Shown: positions 1-8,045 of the stretch, one piece after another | How the letters are laid out: each line of letters opens with the position of its first letter | Numbering within the stretch: the stretch's first letter is position 1 | Assembly (NCBI GenBank): GCA_964572225.1 | Contig: CAZNFR010000093.1 | Span: 1-12,533 of the forward strand | Reading direction: 5' to 3' | DNA: 12,533 bases | Source: CAZNFR01 sp964572225 | Lineage (GTDB): Bacteria > Bacteroidota > Bacteroidia > Bacteroidales > GCA-2748055 | Made by a program: the position numbers and the translations under genes | Notes under the pieces: generated by a model | What the model was told of the DNA's origin: nothing | Seen by the model: only the letters and a program-made list of their open reading frames with translations | Database searches by the model: none

Positions 1-2117
1 CTGTCCTGAATTATTTTCTCCCACCTGATCTCTGCCCCGGGCCGCTCAGGGTCCTCGTTTAAAAGCCAGATATTTCCCATATCTGTCCACACTGCCCCGT
101 TTACTATATAGGCAATCTTAAAACGGTATTCAAGATTGGCTTCAATCTTGACATCTCCAACCTGGTTAATGGATTCAGGGTTCAGATCCAAAAATCTTCC
201 GGGTCCCAGTACTCGCGCTGTCGCTGGTCTGAGACTACTGCTACCGCCAATGTAGAACTGTTCAGTATAGGGCATGAACGAACTGTTTCCATAGGGCAAA
301 CCTATGCCAAAGATATTTCTGAAGGCAAGTGTGGAATGCCGGTTTCCCAGTCGCAGATAGAAGCGGAAATCAGAGTGAAAACTTACAAACTGGCTGAAGG
401 GTACTCCAACTATTTCAAATTGCCGGTCGGCATCCCCTGTCATCAGTGCAACCCCTCTAAGAATATTTCCCGAGAGCTGAACCTCCGCATCATAAAACGT
501 ACGAAAGCGCCTGTACCTGTCGGCCGTATTGTTCCAGGTAAAACTATAGGAGGGTCCCGTAATTAGCTGATCCCTGAAACTGTTCCTTATAATCGTACTC
601 TGATCAAGCAGGGTGTCAAAAGCCAGGGTGGTACTTATGAGATAAGAATAATTCAGATTAATAAGATTGAATTTATGACTTACTTTGGGAGAAGTCATCC
701 ACCGAAGGTCATAGGAAGATTTCCACTCTGTGATTTTGAAATAATCCCTGCGATTGTTAAACTCCACACCCAGGGAAACTGCTCTTCTGGGAATGCTAAG
801 GGCATTTCTGGTGATTAGTTTCATCGGACTCCTTAGTGCGGGTGCTGAAAGGCTGGTGTTAAAGGATATACCGGATGACCTTGAAGATCTTTCACTATAT
901 ACTCCATAAGGAAAATCGAGGTATCCGTTAATATTGACATCCAGGTTTTCGGCAGACCCAAAAAGATTTCGCTGGGAAACATTTAGCCCCAGAGCCGGAC
1001 CTATGAACCCTGTACTTTTCTGACTTAGTTCGGTGTCTATACCCAGAATGAACAGGTTTCCGGTGCTCAGTTCCATAACGGCTTTCGCCCTGGAAGAATC
1101 CTCAGCTAAAGGGTGATAATCCACAATCGGAGTGGAGAACATTCCCATGCTAACCGCGTTCCTTACCGTTTTCTGAGTGGCATCCATGGAATACAAGGAA
1201 TCTTCACCAAGTTCAAAAATCCTGTTTACCAGGTAATTGTCAATCTTTACTCCTTCACCTGAAATGAAAAAACCATCTTCTCCGGTAGATTTTACTGAAT
1301 CAACCCTAATCTCTTTTTGGCTGACTTTCACTTTTTTGTAAGCAGAAAGAGGGAGTTTATCATTGATCCTGAATTGCAGATCCACCTGTCTTTCTCCTGC
1401 GGTTGTATCGGCAATAAGTTGCACATCGTCCTCGCTCAAATAGAGGTAGCCCTGGTTTTGCAGATGGGTCCAGAGATTTTTCTTTTCCTCATCCAGACGA
1501 TCGAGATTGAAGTCCTGTCCTCTCTCAAGGTTACTTTCCTTGAGGAATCCATATATATCTTCACTCAAATCCTTCTGTTCATCTTCCAGTTTCATTTCAA
1601 TATTTCGGTAGGTGTAGGCTTCAGGGATATAGAACTGATATTTAATAATCCCTTTTTGTCCCGTTTTCCTGTATTTGATCTCATATTCACCTTCCACCCC
1701 AAAATGCCCATAATTGAAAAGTACATTCTCAACCGACTTAACTCTCATTTCAGGATTCACCTGGTCAATGGTTATGGGCGGTTCACCGAAATTCTCCATC
1801 ATCCAGTGGGAAAATCCCGAATCTTTTTCCGTATAGAACCAATTGTACATATATAATCTAACCGGTAAAAAGCGAATTACGGGCAACCCGAATAGTGCAC
1901 CATTGGGCGCTTCCCATAGGCGGGTAACCACCTCTGTACTTTTCTCCGCAAAATCATTGATTTCCCAATCTGCCTGTTCGAGAGGAAGTTTCTTAAAATC
2001 AGCTTTCCGGGTACCCACATACAAAACCTCATCTTCCGCAAGGTGTTTTGTGGTTGAACAGGATGCCAACAATAGAGCGAGTGCGGGAATGAGTATGAAG
2101 AGCCGTTCTCTATTCAT
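1..2117 (-). CDS. tamL: TamL, lipoprotein-type TamA/BamA-family outer-membrane assembly protein (3' end cut off by the window)
   Basis: I translated this frame by hand: it has no stop from the ATG at 2117 to the window edge, giving 705 visible codons. The N-terminus is a lipoprotein signal with lipobox LASC and acylated Cys20. The next residues, STTKHLAEDEVLY, match the usual start of Bacteroidota TamL proteins. Residues from about 35 to 350 would be the POTRA domains, and the rest is an Omp85 beta barrel. Around residues 624-642 lies the loop-6-like motif GGSSSLRPATARVLGPGRF, followed by GDVKIEANLEYRFKI and DMGNIW, all typical of the late barrel. The Arg of the VRG(F/Y) motif is kept, as LRP. 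The final barrel strands, probably several tens of residues, lie outside the window. The family inserts or assembles outer-membrane proteins with TamB. The ATG overlaps the tamB stop and has an AGGAGG seven bases upstream. The family call is firm; the client proteins are unknown. Confidence 0.93.
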   Translation of the reverse strand, partial: MNRERLFILIPALALLLASCSTTKHLAEDEVLYVGTRKADFKKLPLEQADWEINDFAEKSTEVVTRLWEAPNGALFGLPVIRFLPVRLYMYNWFYTEKDSGFSHWMMENFGEPPITIDQVNPEMRVKSVENVLFNYGHFGVEGEYEIKYRKTGQKGIIKYQFYIPEAYTYRNIEMKLEDEQKDLSEDIYGFLKESNLERGQDFNLDRLDEEKKNLWTHLQNQGYLYLSEDDVQLIADTTAGERQVDLQFRINDKLPLSAYKKVKVSQKEIRVDSVKSTGEDGFFISGEGVKIDNYLVNRIFELGEDSLYSMDATQKTVRNAVSMGMFSTPIVDYHPLAEDSSRAKAVMELSTGNLFILGIDTELSQKSTGFIGPALGLNVSQRNLFGSAENLDVNINGYLDFPYGVYSERSSRSSGISFNTSLSAPALRSPMKLITRNALSIPRRAVSLGVEFNNRRDYFKITEWKSSYDLRWMTSPKVSHKFNLINLNYSYLISTTLAFDTLLDQSTIIRNSFRDQLITGPSYSFTWNNTADRYRRFRTFYDAEVQLSGNILRGVALMTGDADRQFEIVGVPFSQFVSFHSDFRFYLRLGNRHSTLAFRNIFGIGLPYGNSSFMPYTEQFYIGGSSSLRPATARVLGPGRFLDLNPESINQVGDVKIEANLEYRFKIAYIVNGAVWTDMGNIWLLNEDPERPGAEIRWEKIIQD

Positions 2118-5100
2118 TCTTTTGCCTCCTGTCCTTTTTGTTGAAAATATCGGAGAAGCGCTTCCAGGTTTTTTGAAAGGAAACTCCTACCGAAGTTTTT
2201 CGGATATCTCCATCAATCACTCCTTCATAAACTTCTTCATGTTTTCCTTTAATAACCAGGGGGGGTGTATTGCTGATCCGGTATTTCACTTCAATATTTC
2301 CCATAAGCTGATCAGGAGTGGGTTCATCAAACTCCTCCGATTCCAGTCCGATATGTCCTCCCACCGAAAAGCTGAGCCGGCTGTTCAGAAACTCCCTTGA
2401 AAAGGTATAATTAATGTCGGTTCTGGTCTCACCAGGGGCGGATCTTTCATCCTCATAGGTATTGGCGGAGAAGGTGAGATCGGTATTTTTCAAATTTCGT
2501 CGGGAGATTTCATTTAGCTTGGAGGTCACCTTATCGATAAGCAGAGAGTTTTCGGGATTATCCGAATCTCCGAATCGACGAAAAACCAGCAGATTGATCG
2601 CATAAGATTGTCTTGTATCCAAAGGCAGGGATGAAATATAATCACGAGTGGGGGCATCCCCTCCTTCAAGATCAAATCCGACATCCAGTTCTGACAGACT
2701 TGCATCTTCCAGTCGAACGATAACTCTGAAGGGAATTACATCTTTTCTTTCACTAAATTGCACTGCGAGTCCTGCCGGACTTGTCCTTACGGTTTCATAT
2801 CCCCTGAAATTAATAGAAGGGTCATCCAGAGGCCCATTCCACCGGATCTCGGCTTGTTCGACTGTAAGATTTAAATCAGGTATAGCAGGCAATTCCAGAT
2901 ATGCGCTACCGGAACCGGAACTGATGGTTCCAAAAACCCTTGGAATCCTGTTGCTGCCTCTTCGCAGATTCAACTCACCGCTGGCCGAGACCCTCAGGTT
3001 CTCCTGACTTATCGGATCCAGAATTACCTCAACATCGGTATTGGCCAGGTTAAATGTCACATCCCAGTCAATCAAGGAATTCGTTCCATTTCCGGAAACC
3101 TTCGACAGACTGTCAGCTCCGTCAAGTCTCATAAAGGTGACGATTTGAGAAGGATCAACCATGTTGAAACCTGACTCTGTGAGGTAGACCAGCTCTCCCC
3201 CCTCCAGGGTTCCCATGTCGCCGCTAACCATAAGATCATCCAGACTCCCTTCCAGCCTGAGATCAGCCTTTACTATCATTTCGCCTCCTATCGGCTCCGG
3301 ATCATCTTTACTAATGAGCCGGAAGCGGTCACTTTTTATTGACAAGGAAAATTCAGGTTCCGGGTAATAATCCAATCCGCCCTCAACCCGCAGACTGTGA
3401 CCTTCCGTATCGAGTACTTCAAAATTTCTGAATTCCAATCTGCTACCATCAAAGAAAAGAGAATCCTTTTCAACAAATAGTTCTGAAGGAAGGGTTGGAA
3501 GATTAATCCTCCCATTCTCTATCAGAAGAAAGCCCTGATTACGAATCTGCTCTCCCAGAATTCCTTCCATTTGTCCGGTTACCCTACCGGCAATCTCTCC
3601 GTCAGAAGGCCAGAAAGGCAGCTCTTTTAGGATCATCAGGTTAAAATCGGTCAGCTCCAGCTGATACTCGATATCCTCCCCCTCTTTCGAAACCCCTGCA
3701 TCGACTGAAAGGTCCTGGTTATAAACCCTGGCATCGGCTTTTAGATTATCATCACTAAGGCGACCCTTCAACTCCAGGGCAAGTTGAGGAATCGCCCCTG
3801 CACTGATTGCGTCAGAGCTCACCGAAAATTCCATGTTTCGCGAGGCGGTGTTTAATTCTATTTCTGCATCCAGGAGAGCTTCCGCATTTTCGGTTTTCAG
3901 AAACCAGGAAATTACAGGAGCCGCATTCAGGTCTGTGGCCTTCACGTATATATCATCGCCACGGGTGTTTAAGGAAAGCTCCGTTCCTCCCTGATGGATA
4001 GCCAAATCTCCCCTGACCAGGGTCAGACTATCACTCACCATTAAGCCTTCATTACGGGAGATCACCCAATTACCGTCTGCAATGATTAGCTCCTTTTCGG
4101 GCTGGAATCTAAACAGGTATCCTTCATCTTGCAATTCAGTCAGAAGAGGTATGCTGAATACTCCAAGGGTATCCGTAAATTCAAAGGAAATATCGGTATT
4201 TATAAAAGAAGATGATAAATCCAGGTCTGTCTGAAAATTCTTCATTTCGAATTCCGGGTGATCCAGTCTTGCGAGAGTTAGCTCTCCCTTAAGAGTATTG
4301 CGGTTACCTTCGACACCCATATTCAGGTCTTCGGCCTTCAATTCCCCGTACCAGACCTTTCCCACCTCAGCACTGAGGTCAATCTGTTGTTTCGATTTTT
4401 TCAGGGTAAAAGCCTTTAGCTCCATACCAGTTGATGTTCCGGTTAACCATGTCAGCACTTCTGAATTGACTCCGGTGTTTGCCCTTATGGTCATTTCGGG
4501 TAAGTCGGCAATCCATTCCGCTACAGGCAATTGAAATTCAGTAAATTTCGTGCCTCCTGAAGCATATAGCATTTCCCCGCCCTCCGAAGAAAGGGTGGCT
4601 TCGAATTGGGTATCTGCAAGACTTAACTCCAGATTCAGGATGGGGAGGACCGGATTAAGTCTGTCGGCCTCCAGCCGGGTATCTGAGATTTGAGTTTTAA
4701 GTCTGAAATGGTCCTCCCCGGAAAGAAACTTGCCTGATATTTCCGAGCTCCATTTCCCGGGATTCAATCCTTCAACAAAAACGGATGGATACAGGGATCC
4801 CAGGTCAATATGAAAATCCGACCAGGCAGAAGGTCCTTCCGAAAGAACTACATCGGCATTCAGGGAAAGAGAATCATCCCTAACCACGGCCACCATTTTT
4901 TGTTCCCCTGCCAGGGTATTCATTTCGAAATCGATGCTGTCAATTTTGCTTCCTTCCACGATCATGCCTTTGGCAACGGCTTTAATTTTCATATCACTAT
5001 TGCCGGAATCGGCAGGGGTAATGAGATTCATTTCATACCAAAGGGCAGTACCTGTAATCTCAACCGGGGATATATCCGTGAGTTCATTCACCTTCAAGGC

Positions 5101-6450
5101 ATCGGAACCGGCCGAAAGTTTGAAAGAGGAATATTCATCCTGCGATTGAAGTTCCATATTCAGGTTAATGTCTCCTGATGAAGTTTCGAGAATTCCTTTC
5201 GCAAACAAATCATTTTGGAGGAAGCGGACCCTCGCCTTCAGCTCAAGATTGTCCGGCCAGAGAAAGAATTGGTTATAGTCCTGTTCCCGCAGAAGGGTCT
5301 TCAATCCTTCGTCATTCGCTTGAAGCCCCAAATGCTCCGCGAAAACCTGCAGTGAGTCGGAACCCATCCGCAGATAGCCTTCAAGTTCGGCCTGAATATT
5401 TCCCGGAGTCTCAACTTCCAGAATTCTGATCCTGATCGAATCGCCCAGGTAAGCGATATCTGCACTAAGAAAAACCTTTTCCTGATCGGGGAGTCCGGGG
5501 TTCAGGTATTCATTTACAGCCGGGACAAATTCACGAAGGGTTCCCAGCGAGAAATAGGATCGGGCAAGGGTCAACTCAGCCCTGACCTCATCCTTAAAAC
5601 TTGCGTTAATCTGTGCGATCGCAATAAGGGTACCGGGAAGTCCGATTGAAATATCGCTAAGATCCGTTTCAAATTCCCGGTTAAGGGAACCATCCTCCAT
5701 CACCAAATTCATTTCAAGGCTATCCTGGTAAATAAAATCCAGGCGATTGATTTTCAGAGAGAACAGGTCCTCACTTTTCCAACTACTAAGGCTCAGGTCA
5801 AGATCTTTGACCGACTGCCGGGAACTATCGGATCTGCTCAGAAAACTGCTGTTTTGTAATACCAGGCTATTGAGCTCAAATGAAGGAATGCCTTTAAGGC
5901 TGAAAACAGTGCTGTCATCCTCTGAGGGAGGTTTGTTGCTGCTTAGGATTTTGGCCTCCACACCTGTAAGAAACAGACTGTCGACCGAAAGCAAATCGGC
6001 ACTTTCCATGGAATCCAGATACAATCGGTTCAGAACAAAATCAAAACTATCGGATTCCGAAATATAGAGAAAAGAGATATTCTCTGCCCGGAAATCACTT
6101 ACCCGGAATCGTGGGATATTGAGTTCCTTATTTCCATTCGATTCTCCGCCGCGAACATGACCCCTCAGTCCTTTAACCAGGAGATTTCGTAAGCCCGGCT
6201 GACCCTTCAGAAGTGAACTCCACGACCAGGTTAGTGATATAGTATCTGACTTAAGATTAAGGTTTCCGTCCTTTTCGATCGATAATCCGCTTATGCTAAG
6301 GCTGGAAGGAAAATGATAAGAAAGGGACTGATAGGTAATATTATTTGCAGGGAGAACAACCCTGAGAATGACGATCAGGGCTACAAGCAGGACCAATATC
6401 AGGCCGGCCGGCCATATAAGAATTCGTATGATCCTGGGAAATTTTTTCAT
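2110..6450 (-). CDS. tamB: TamB, inner-membrane-anchored translocation and assembly module subunit (DUF490 C-terminal domain)
   Basis: This is a very long beta-rich protein of 1446 residues (E. coli TamB has 1259). I chose the ATG at 6450, where MKKFPRIIRILIW leads directly into one hydrophobic anchor at about residues 7-33. The frame stays open to a TTG at 6516, but those 22 extra residues are polar, lie before the signal anchor and overlap an inverted repeat. The middle is a long run of AsmA/TamB-like beta repeats. The last ~270 residues match the TamB C-terminal domain: ELPAIPDLNLTV, then SLPLDTRQSYAINLLVFRRF, and finally TFSREFLNSRLSFSVGGHIG before a basic tail. Family knowledge: TamB spans the periplasm as a hydrophobic groove, contacts the Omp85 partner through its C-terminus, and acts in outer-membrane protein assembly and phospholipid transport. 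The next gene is its TamL partner, overlapping by 8 bases. No frameshift or missing part is seen. Confidence 0.94.
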   Translation of the reverse strand: MKKFPRIIRILIWPAGLILVLLVALIVILRVVLPANNITYQSLSYHFPSSLSISGLSIEKDGNLNLKSDTISLTWSWSSLLKGQPGLRNLLVKGLRGHVRGGESNGNKELNIPRFRVSDFRAENISFLYISESDSFDFVLNRLYLDSMESADLLSVDSLFLTGVEAKILSSNKPPSEDDSTVFSLKGIPSFELNSLVLQNSSFLSRSDSSRQSVKDLDLSLSSWKSEDLFSLKINRLDFIYQDSLEMNLVMEDGSLNREFETDLSDISIGLPGTLIAIAQINASFKDEVRAELTLARSYFSLGTLREFVPAVNEYLNPGLPDQEKVFLSADIAYLGDSIRIRILEVETPGNIQAELEGYLRMGSDSLQVFAEHLGLQANDEGLKTLLREQDYNQFFLWPDNLELKARVRFLQNDLFAKGILETSSGDINLNMELQSQDEYSSFKLSAGSDALKVNELTDISPVEITGTALWYEMNLITPADSGNSDMKIKAVAKGMIVEGSKIDSIDFEMNTLAGEQKMVAVVRDDSLSLNADVVLSEGPSAWSDFHIDLGSLYPSVFVEGLNPGKWSSEISGKFLSGEDHFRLKTQISDTRLEADRLNPVLPILNLELSLADTQFEATLSSEGGEMLYASGGTKFTEFQLPVAEWIADLPEMTIRANTGVNSEVLTWLTGTSTGMELKAFTLKKSKQQIDLSAEVGKVWYGELKAEDLNMGVEGNRNTLKGELTLARLDHPEFEMKNFQTDLDLSSSFINTDISFEFTDTLGVFSIPLLTELQDEGYLFRFQPEKELIIADGNWVISRNEGLMVSDSLTLVRGDLAIHQGGTELSLNTRGDDIYVKATDLNAAPVISWFLKTENAEALLDAEIELNTASRNMEFSVSSDAISAGAIPQLALELKGRLSDDNLKADARVYNQDLSVDAGVSKEGEDIEYQLELTDFNLMILKELPFWPSDGEIAGRVTGQMEGILGEQIRNQGFLLIENGRINLPTLPSELFVEKDSLFFDGSRLEFRNFEVLDTEGHSLRVEGGLDYYPEPEFSLSIKSDRFRLISKDDPEPIGGEMIVKADLRLEGSLDDLMVSGDMGTLEGGELVYLTESGFNMVDPSQIVTFMRLDGADSLSKVSGNGTNSLIDWDVTFNLANTDVEVILDPISQENLRVSASGELNLRRGSNRIPRVFGTISSGSGSAYLELPAIPDLNLTVEQAEIRWNGPLDDPSINFRGYETVRTSPAGLAVQFSERKDVIPFRVIVRLEDASLSELDVGFDLEGGDAPTRDYISSLPLDTRQSYAINLLVFRRFGDSDNPENSLLIDKVTSKLNEISRRNLKNTDLTFSANTYEDERSAPGETRTDINYTFSREFLNSRLSFSVGGHIGLESEEFDEPTPDQLMGNIEVKYRISNTPPLVIKGKHEEVYEGVIDGDIRKTSVGVSFQKTWKRFSDIFNKKDRRQKNE
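2115..2130 (-). promoter_or_regulatory. Shine-Dalgarno and overlapping stop/start coupling tamB to tamL
   Basis: On the minus strand, AGGAGG (plus 2125-2130) lies seven bases before the tamL ATG, inside the last codons of tamB. The tamL start and tamB stop share ATGAATAG. The other starts in the window have no comparable SD, as is usual in Bacteroidota. The hexamer also encodes two Arg of the TamB tail, so it may partly be a by-product of the protein sequence. The arrangement suggests translational coupling and roughly matched output of the two subunits. Confidence 0.6.
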
Positions 6451-6469
6451 TGCTTTCAATTCAATTCCG

Positions 6470-6513
6470 TTTTCTGAGACTAAACCCTTTGAGGAGGGGT
6501 ATTGTTCAGAAAA
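6470..6513 (-). repeat. Inverted repeat in the tamB leader
   Basis: TTTTCTGA at 6470-6477 is perfectly complementary to TCAGAAAA at 6506-6513. A short inner pairing ACCC/GGGT lies at 6484-6487 and 6497-6500. The element sits in the 90-base gap between the beta-helix gene and tamB, 20 to 63 bases before the chosen tamB ATG. It has no T-run after it on the minus strand, so it does not look like a simple intrinsic terminator. A weak -7-like TACCTTTC (plus 6517-6524) lies just upstream, without a TTTG at the expected spacing. It could be a leader structure or mRNA processing site; function unproven. Confidence 0.4.
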
Positions 6514-6540
6514 CAAGAAAGGTACAGGTAAAAATAGAAT

Positions 6541-7965
6541 CTATCTTCTTTTTCCTTTCAGGATGCCCAAAATATAGTTGAATTCACCGACAGATGCCCC
6601 GTAGATGATTTCTTCCTGTTGTTCAGGATTCCGTGCCGGTGAGTCGAGTGTTAGAGTAAAATCATATCCGGCAGGATCCGTAAACTCAGGATTGGTGAGC
6701 GATGTATCTTCTCCATCCAGGGCAAAAACCTGGATTTCATAGACTCCGGGAGGTTCAATTACATCATGAAAGCTACTTGCCATATTTTGGTAAATCCTGA
6801 TGTTTCTATCATGGAGCATACTCAGCCCGTCTGAAGGATCATCATAGGTGGCCATTTCGCAGCCATAATTTTTATAAAAAACATTATGATGAACATCAAC
6901 TCCTGTTACATTGCTGCTCATAATGTTCATTCCTCCGGTTTTTCCACTCCAGTGGCCCGGCATACCATTAAAACAAACAGTGTTGTTGTGAATCTCAATG
7001 TCCTTTCTGGGTTCGTTATTCCCCATGGTCATAATGGAGATACCTGTTGCCCGATTGTTATAAACCAGATTGTTATGAACCCGGATGTTCTCCATTCGGG
7101 AATCCTTTCCTTCCGAATTGATCATGATACCCCATTCGCAATCGTGGACAATATTATGGTAAACTTCCACATTGTGCAGTAACCCAAACCAACTGTCAAT
7201 GTAGATTCCCTGTCGCAGTAAATTATGGACATAGTTATGATGGACTTTCCCATTGGCGCTGAATTCCTTCACATCTATTCCCTCCTTATTGCAGAGATGA
7301 AGGTGGTTATGGTCAATTTCAAAATTTGTGGTTCCGGCCACAGAGATGGCCTCATGGGGTGCTTCCCTTCTTCTCCGCATGCCGGCCGGAGCATGATCCT
7401 GATTATTGGCATCGATTACCTCACAACCGGTTACCCTCACAGAATCGGCATACCAGAGTCCGATACCGGAATTGTACGAGCTGAAAATGTAACAATCCTT
7501 AATTTCAAAATTGGAATGGCCCTTCCCTCTGACCATGATTCCGGCCATATGGGAATAAAGGATTCTCAAACCTTCAATCCTGATGTAACTCACTCCTTCA
7601 ATATGAATGCTTCCCTGGGCCATCCAGCTGTATCCCCGCGTATTTTCGGGCATTTCGGCTAAAAAGCGGTTTGCATTGAGTGTAACTTCCTCTCCGGGTT
7701 GGGCCATGAGGGTGATCCAGGCTCCGTGTGCCCCGCTGTTCGTTATCCTGATATTATTGTCAAGGTAATAAGCACCTCCCATTATGATCAGGGTATCCCC
7801 GGCAAAGGTCCGGTCAACCCCGAATTGAATGCTTTCGAAGGGTTTCTCATATGTGCCCGGATTCTCATCAGAACCGGAGGTTGAAACATAACGTACCCCG
7901 GCAACAAGCGATAAAGGCAATAAGGTCATGGCCAGAACCACCGTTAAATTAAAAATAATCTTCAT
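6541..7965 (-). CDS. Secreted right-handed parallel beta-helix protein (pectate-lyase-like fold)
   Basis: This is a 474-residue protein with a Sec signal peptide at residues 1 to about 22 (MKIIFNLTVV, hydrophobic core, cleavage near LVAG). The mature start VRYVSTSGSDENPGTYEKPF is the typical opening of DUF1565-like beta-helix proteins. From about residue 55 to 400 come repeated short rungs (IRIEGLRI, FEIKDCYI, VRVTGCEV, FEIDHNHL, VEVYHNIV, IRVHNNLV, IEIHNNTV, VDVHHNVF), the PbH1 pattern of a right-handed parallel beta helix. GIDVKEFSANGKVHHNYVH and RQGIYIDSW resemble Bacteroidota secreted beta-helix proteins often annotated as polysaccharide lyase-like. An RRRR at residues 197-200 sits in a loop between rungs. 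No catalytic set of a named lyase family is recognised, so lyase, other carbohydrate enzyme or binding protein all remain possible. There is no lipobox and no type IX C-terminal domain. It lies 90 bases upstream of tamB on the same strand and may share its transcript. Confidence 0.85.
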   Translation of the reverse strand: MKIIFNLTVVLAMTLLPLSLVAGVRYVSTSGSDENPGTYEKPFESIQFGVDRTFAGDTLIIMGGAYYLDNNIRITNSGAHGAWITLMAQPGEEVTLNANRFLAEMPENTRGYSWMAQGSIHIEGVSYIRIEGLRILYSHMAGIMVRGKGHSNFEIKDCYIFSSYNSGIGLWYADSVRVTGCEVIDANNQDHAPAGMRRRREAPHEAISVAGTTNFEIDHNHLHLCNKEGIDVKEFSANGKVHHNYVHNLLRQGIYIDSWFGLLHNVEVYHNIVHDCEWGIMINSEGKDSRMENIRVHNNLVYNNRATGISIMTMGNNEPRKDIEIHNNTVCFNGMPGHWSGKTGGMNIMSSNVTGVDVHHNVFYKNYGCEMATYDDPSDGLSMLHDRNIRIYQNMASSFHDVIEPPGVYEIQVFALDGEDTSLTNPEFTDPAGYDFTLTLDSPARNPEQQEEIIYGASVGEFNYILGILKGKRR

Positions 7966-7982
7966 TGGTAATTGGTAATTGG
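7963..7982 (-). repeat. 7-base tandem repeat running into the beta-helix start codon
   Basis: The minus strand reads CCAATTACCAATTACCAATG, almost three copies of CCAATTA with the third running into the ATG start. It fills most of the expected 5' untranslated region between the -7 box at 7994-8001 and the start codon. Loss or gain of a unit would alter leader length without touching the reading frame. Confidence 0.75.
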
Positions 7983-7993
7983 ACTATGGAGCT

Positions 7994-8001
7994 CAAAGGT
8001 A
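7994..8001 (-). promoter_or_regulatory. Candidate -7 box for the beta-helix gene
   Basis: The minus strand reads TACCTTTG, a perfect match to the Bacteroidota -7 consensus TAnnTTTG, 28 bases before the ATG at 7965. No TTTG is found 19 to 21 bases upstream, so only one half of the promoter is visible. The predicted leader is about 20 bases. The site lies in the 80-base gap shared with the divergent YkgJ-type gene. Confidence 0.45.
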
Positions 8002-8033
8002 AGGATTAAAAAAATGCATCCCCCTTTTTTCCC

Positions 8034-8041
8034 TATCTTTA
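8034..8041 (+). promoter_or_regulatory. Candidate -7 box for the YkgJ-type gene, suggesting a leaderless start
   Basis: TATCTTTA matches TAnnTTTG at seven of eight bases and ends four bases before the ATG at 8046. If used, transcription would begin at or within a base or two of the start codon. No TTTG is visible at the -33 spacing. Confidence 0.35.
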
Positions 8042-8045
8042 CCCC

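Noticed and set aside
297..304. Perfect -7 box (TAGGTTTG on the minus strand) inside tamL
   Set aside because: It lies deep in coding sequence with no start of a new gene nearby; an eight-base degenerate motif is expected by chance.
1317..2400. Plus-strand open frames of 179 and 185 codons opposite tamL and tamB
   Set aside because: They are antisense to frames with clear TamL and TamB motifs, show no domain-like sequence, and have no promoter or start signal.
7225..7662. Plus-strand 145-codon frame rich in His, Met and Gly
   Set aside because: It is the complement of the repetitive beta-helix rungs, whose repeated codons keep the opposite frame open.
6541..7965. Assigning the beta-helix protein to a named polysaccharide lyase family
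   Set aside because: Only the fold pattern is clear; no family-specific catalytic motif could be recognised.
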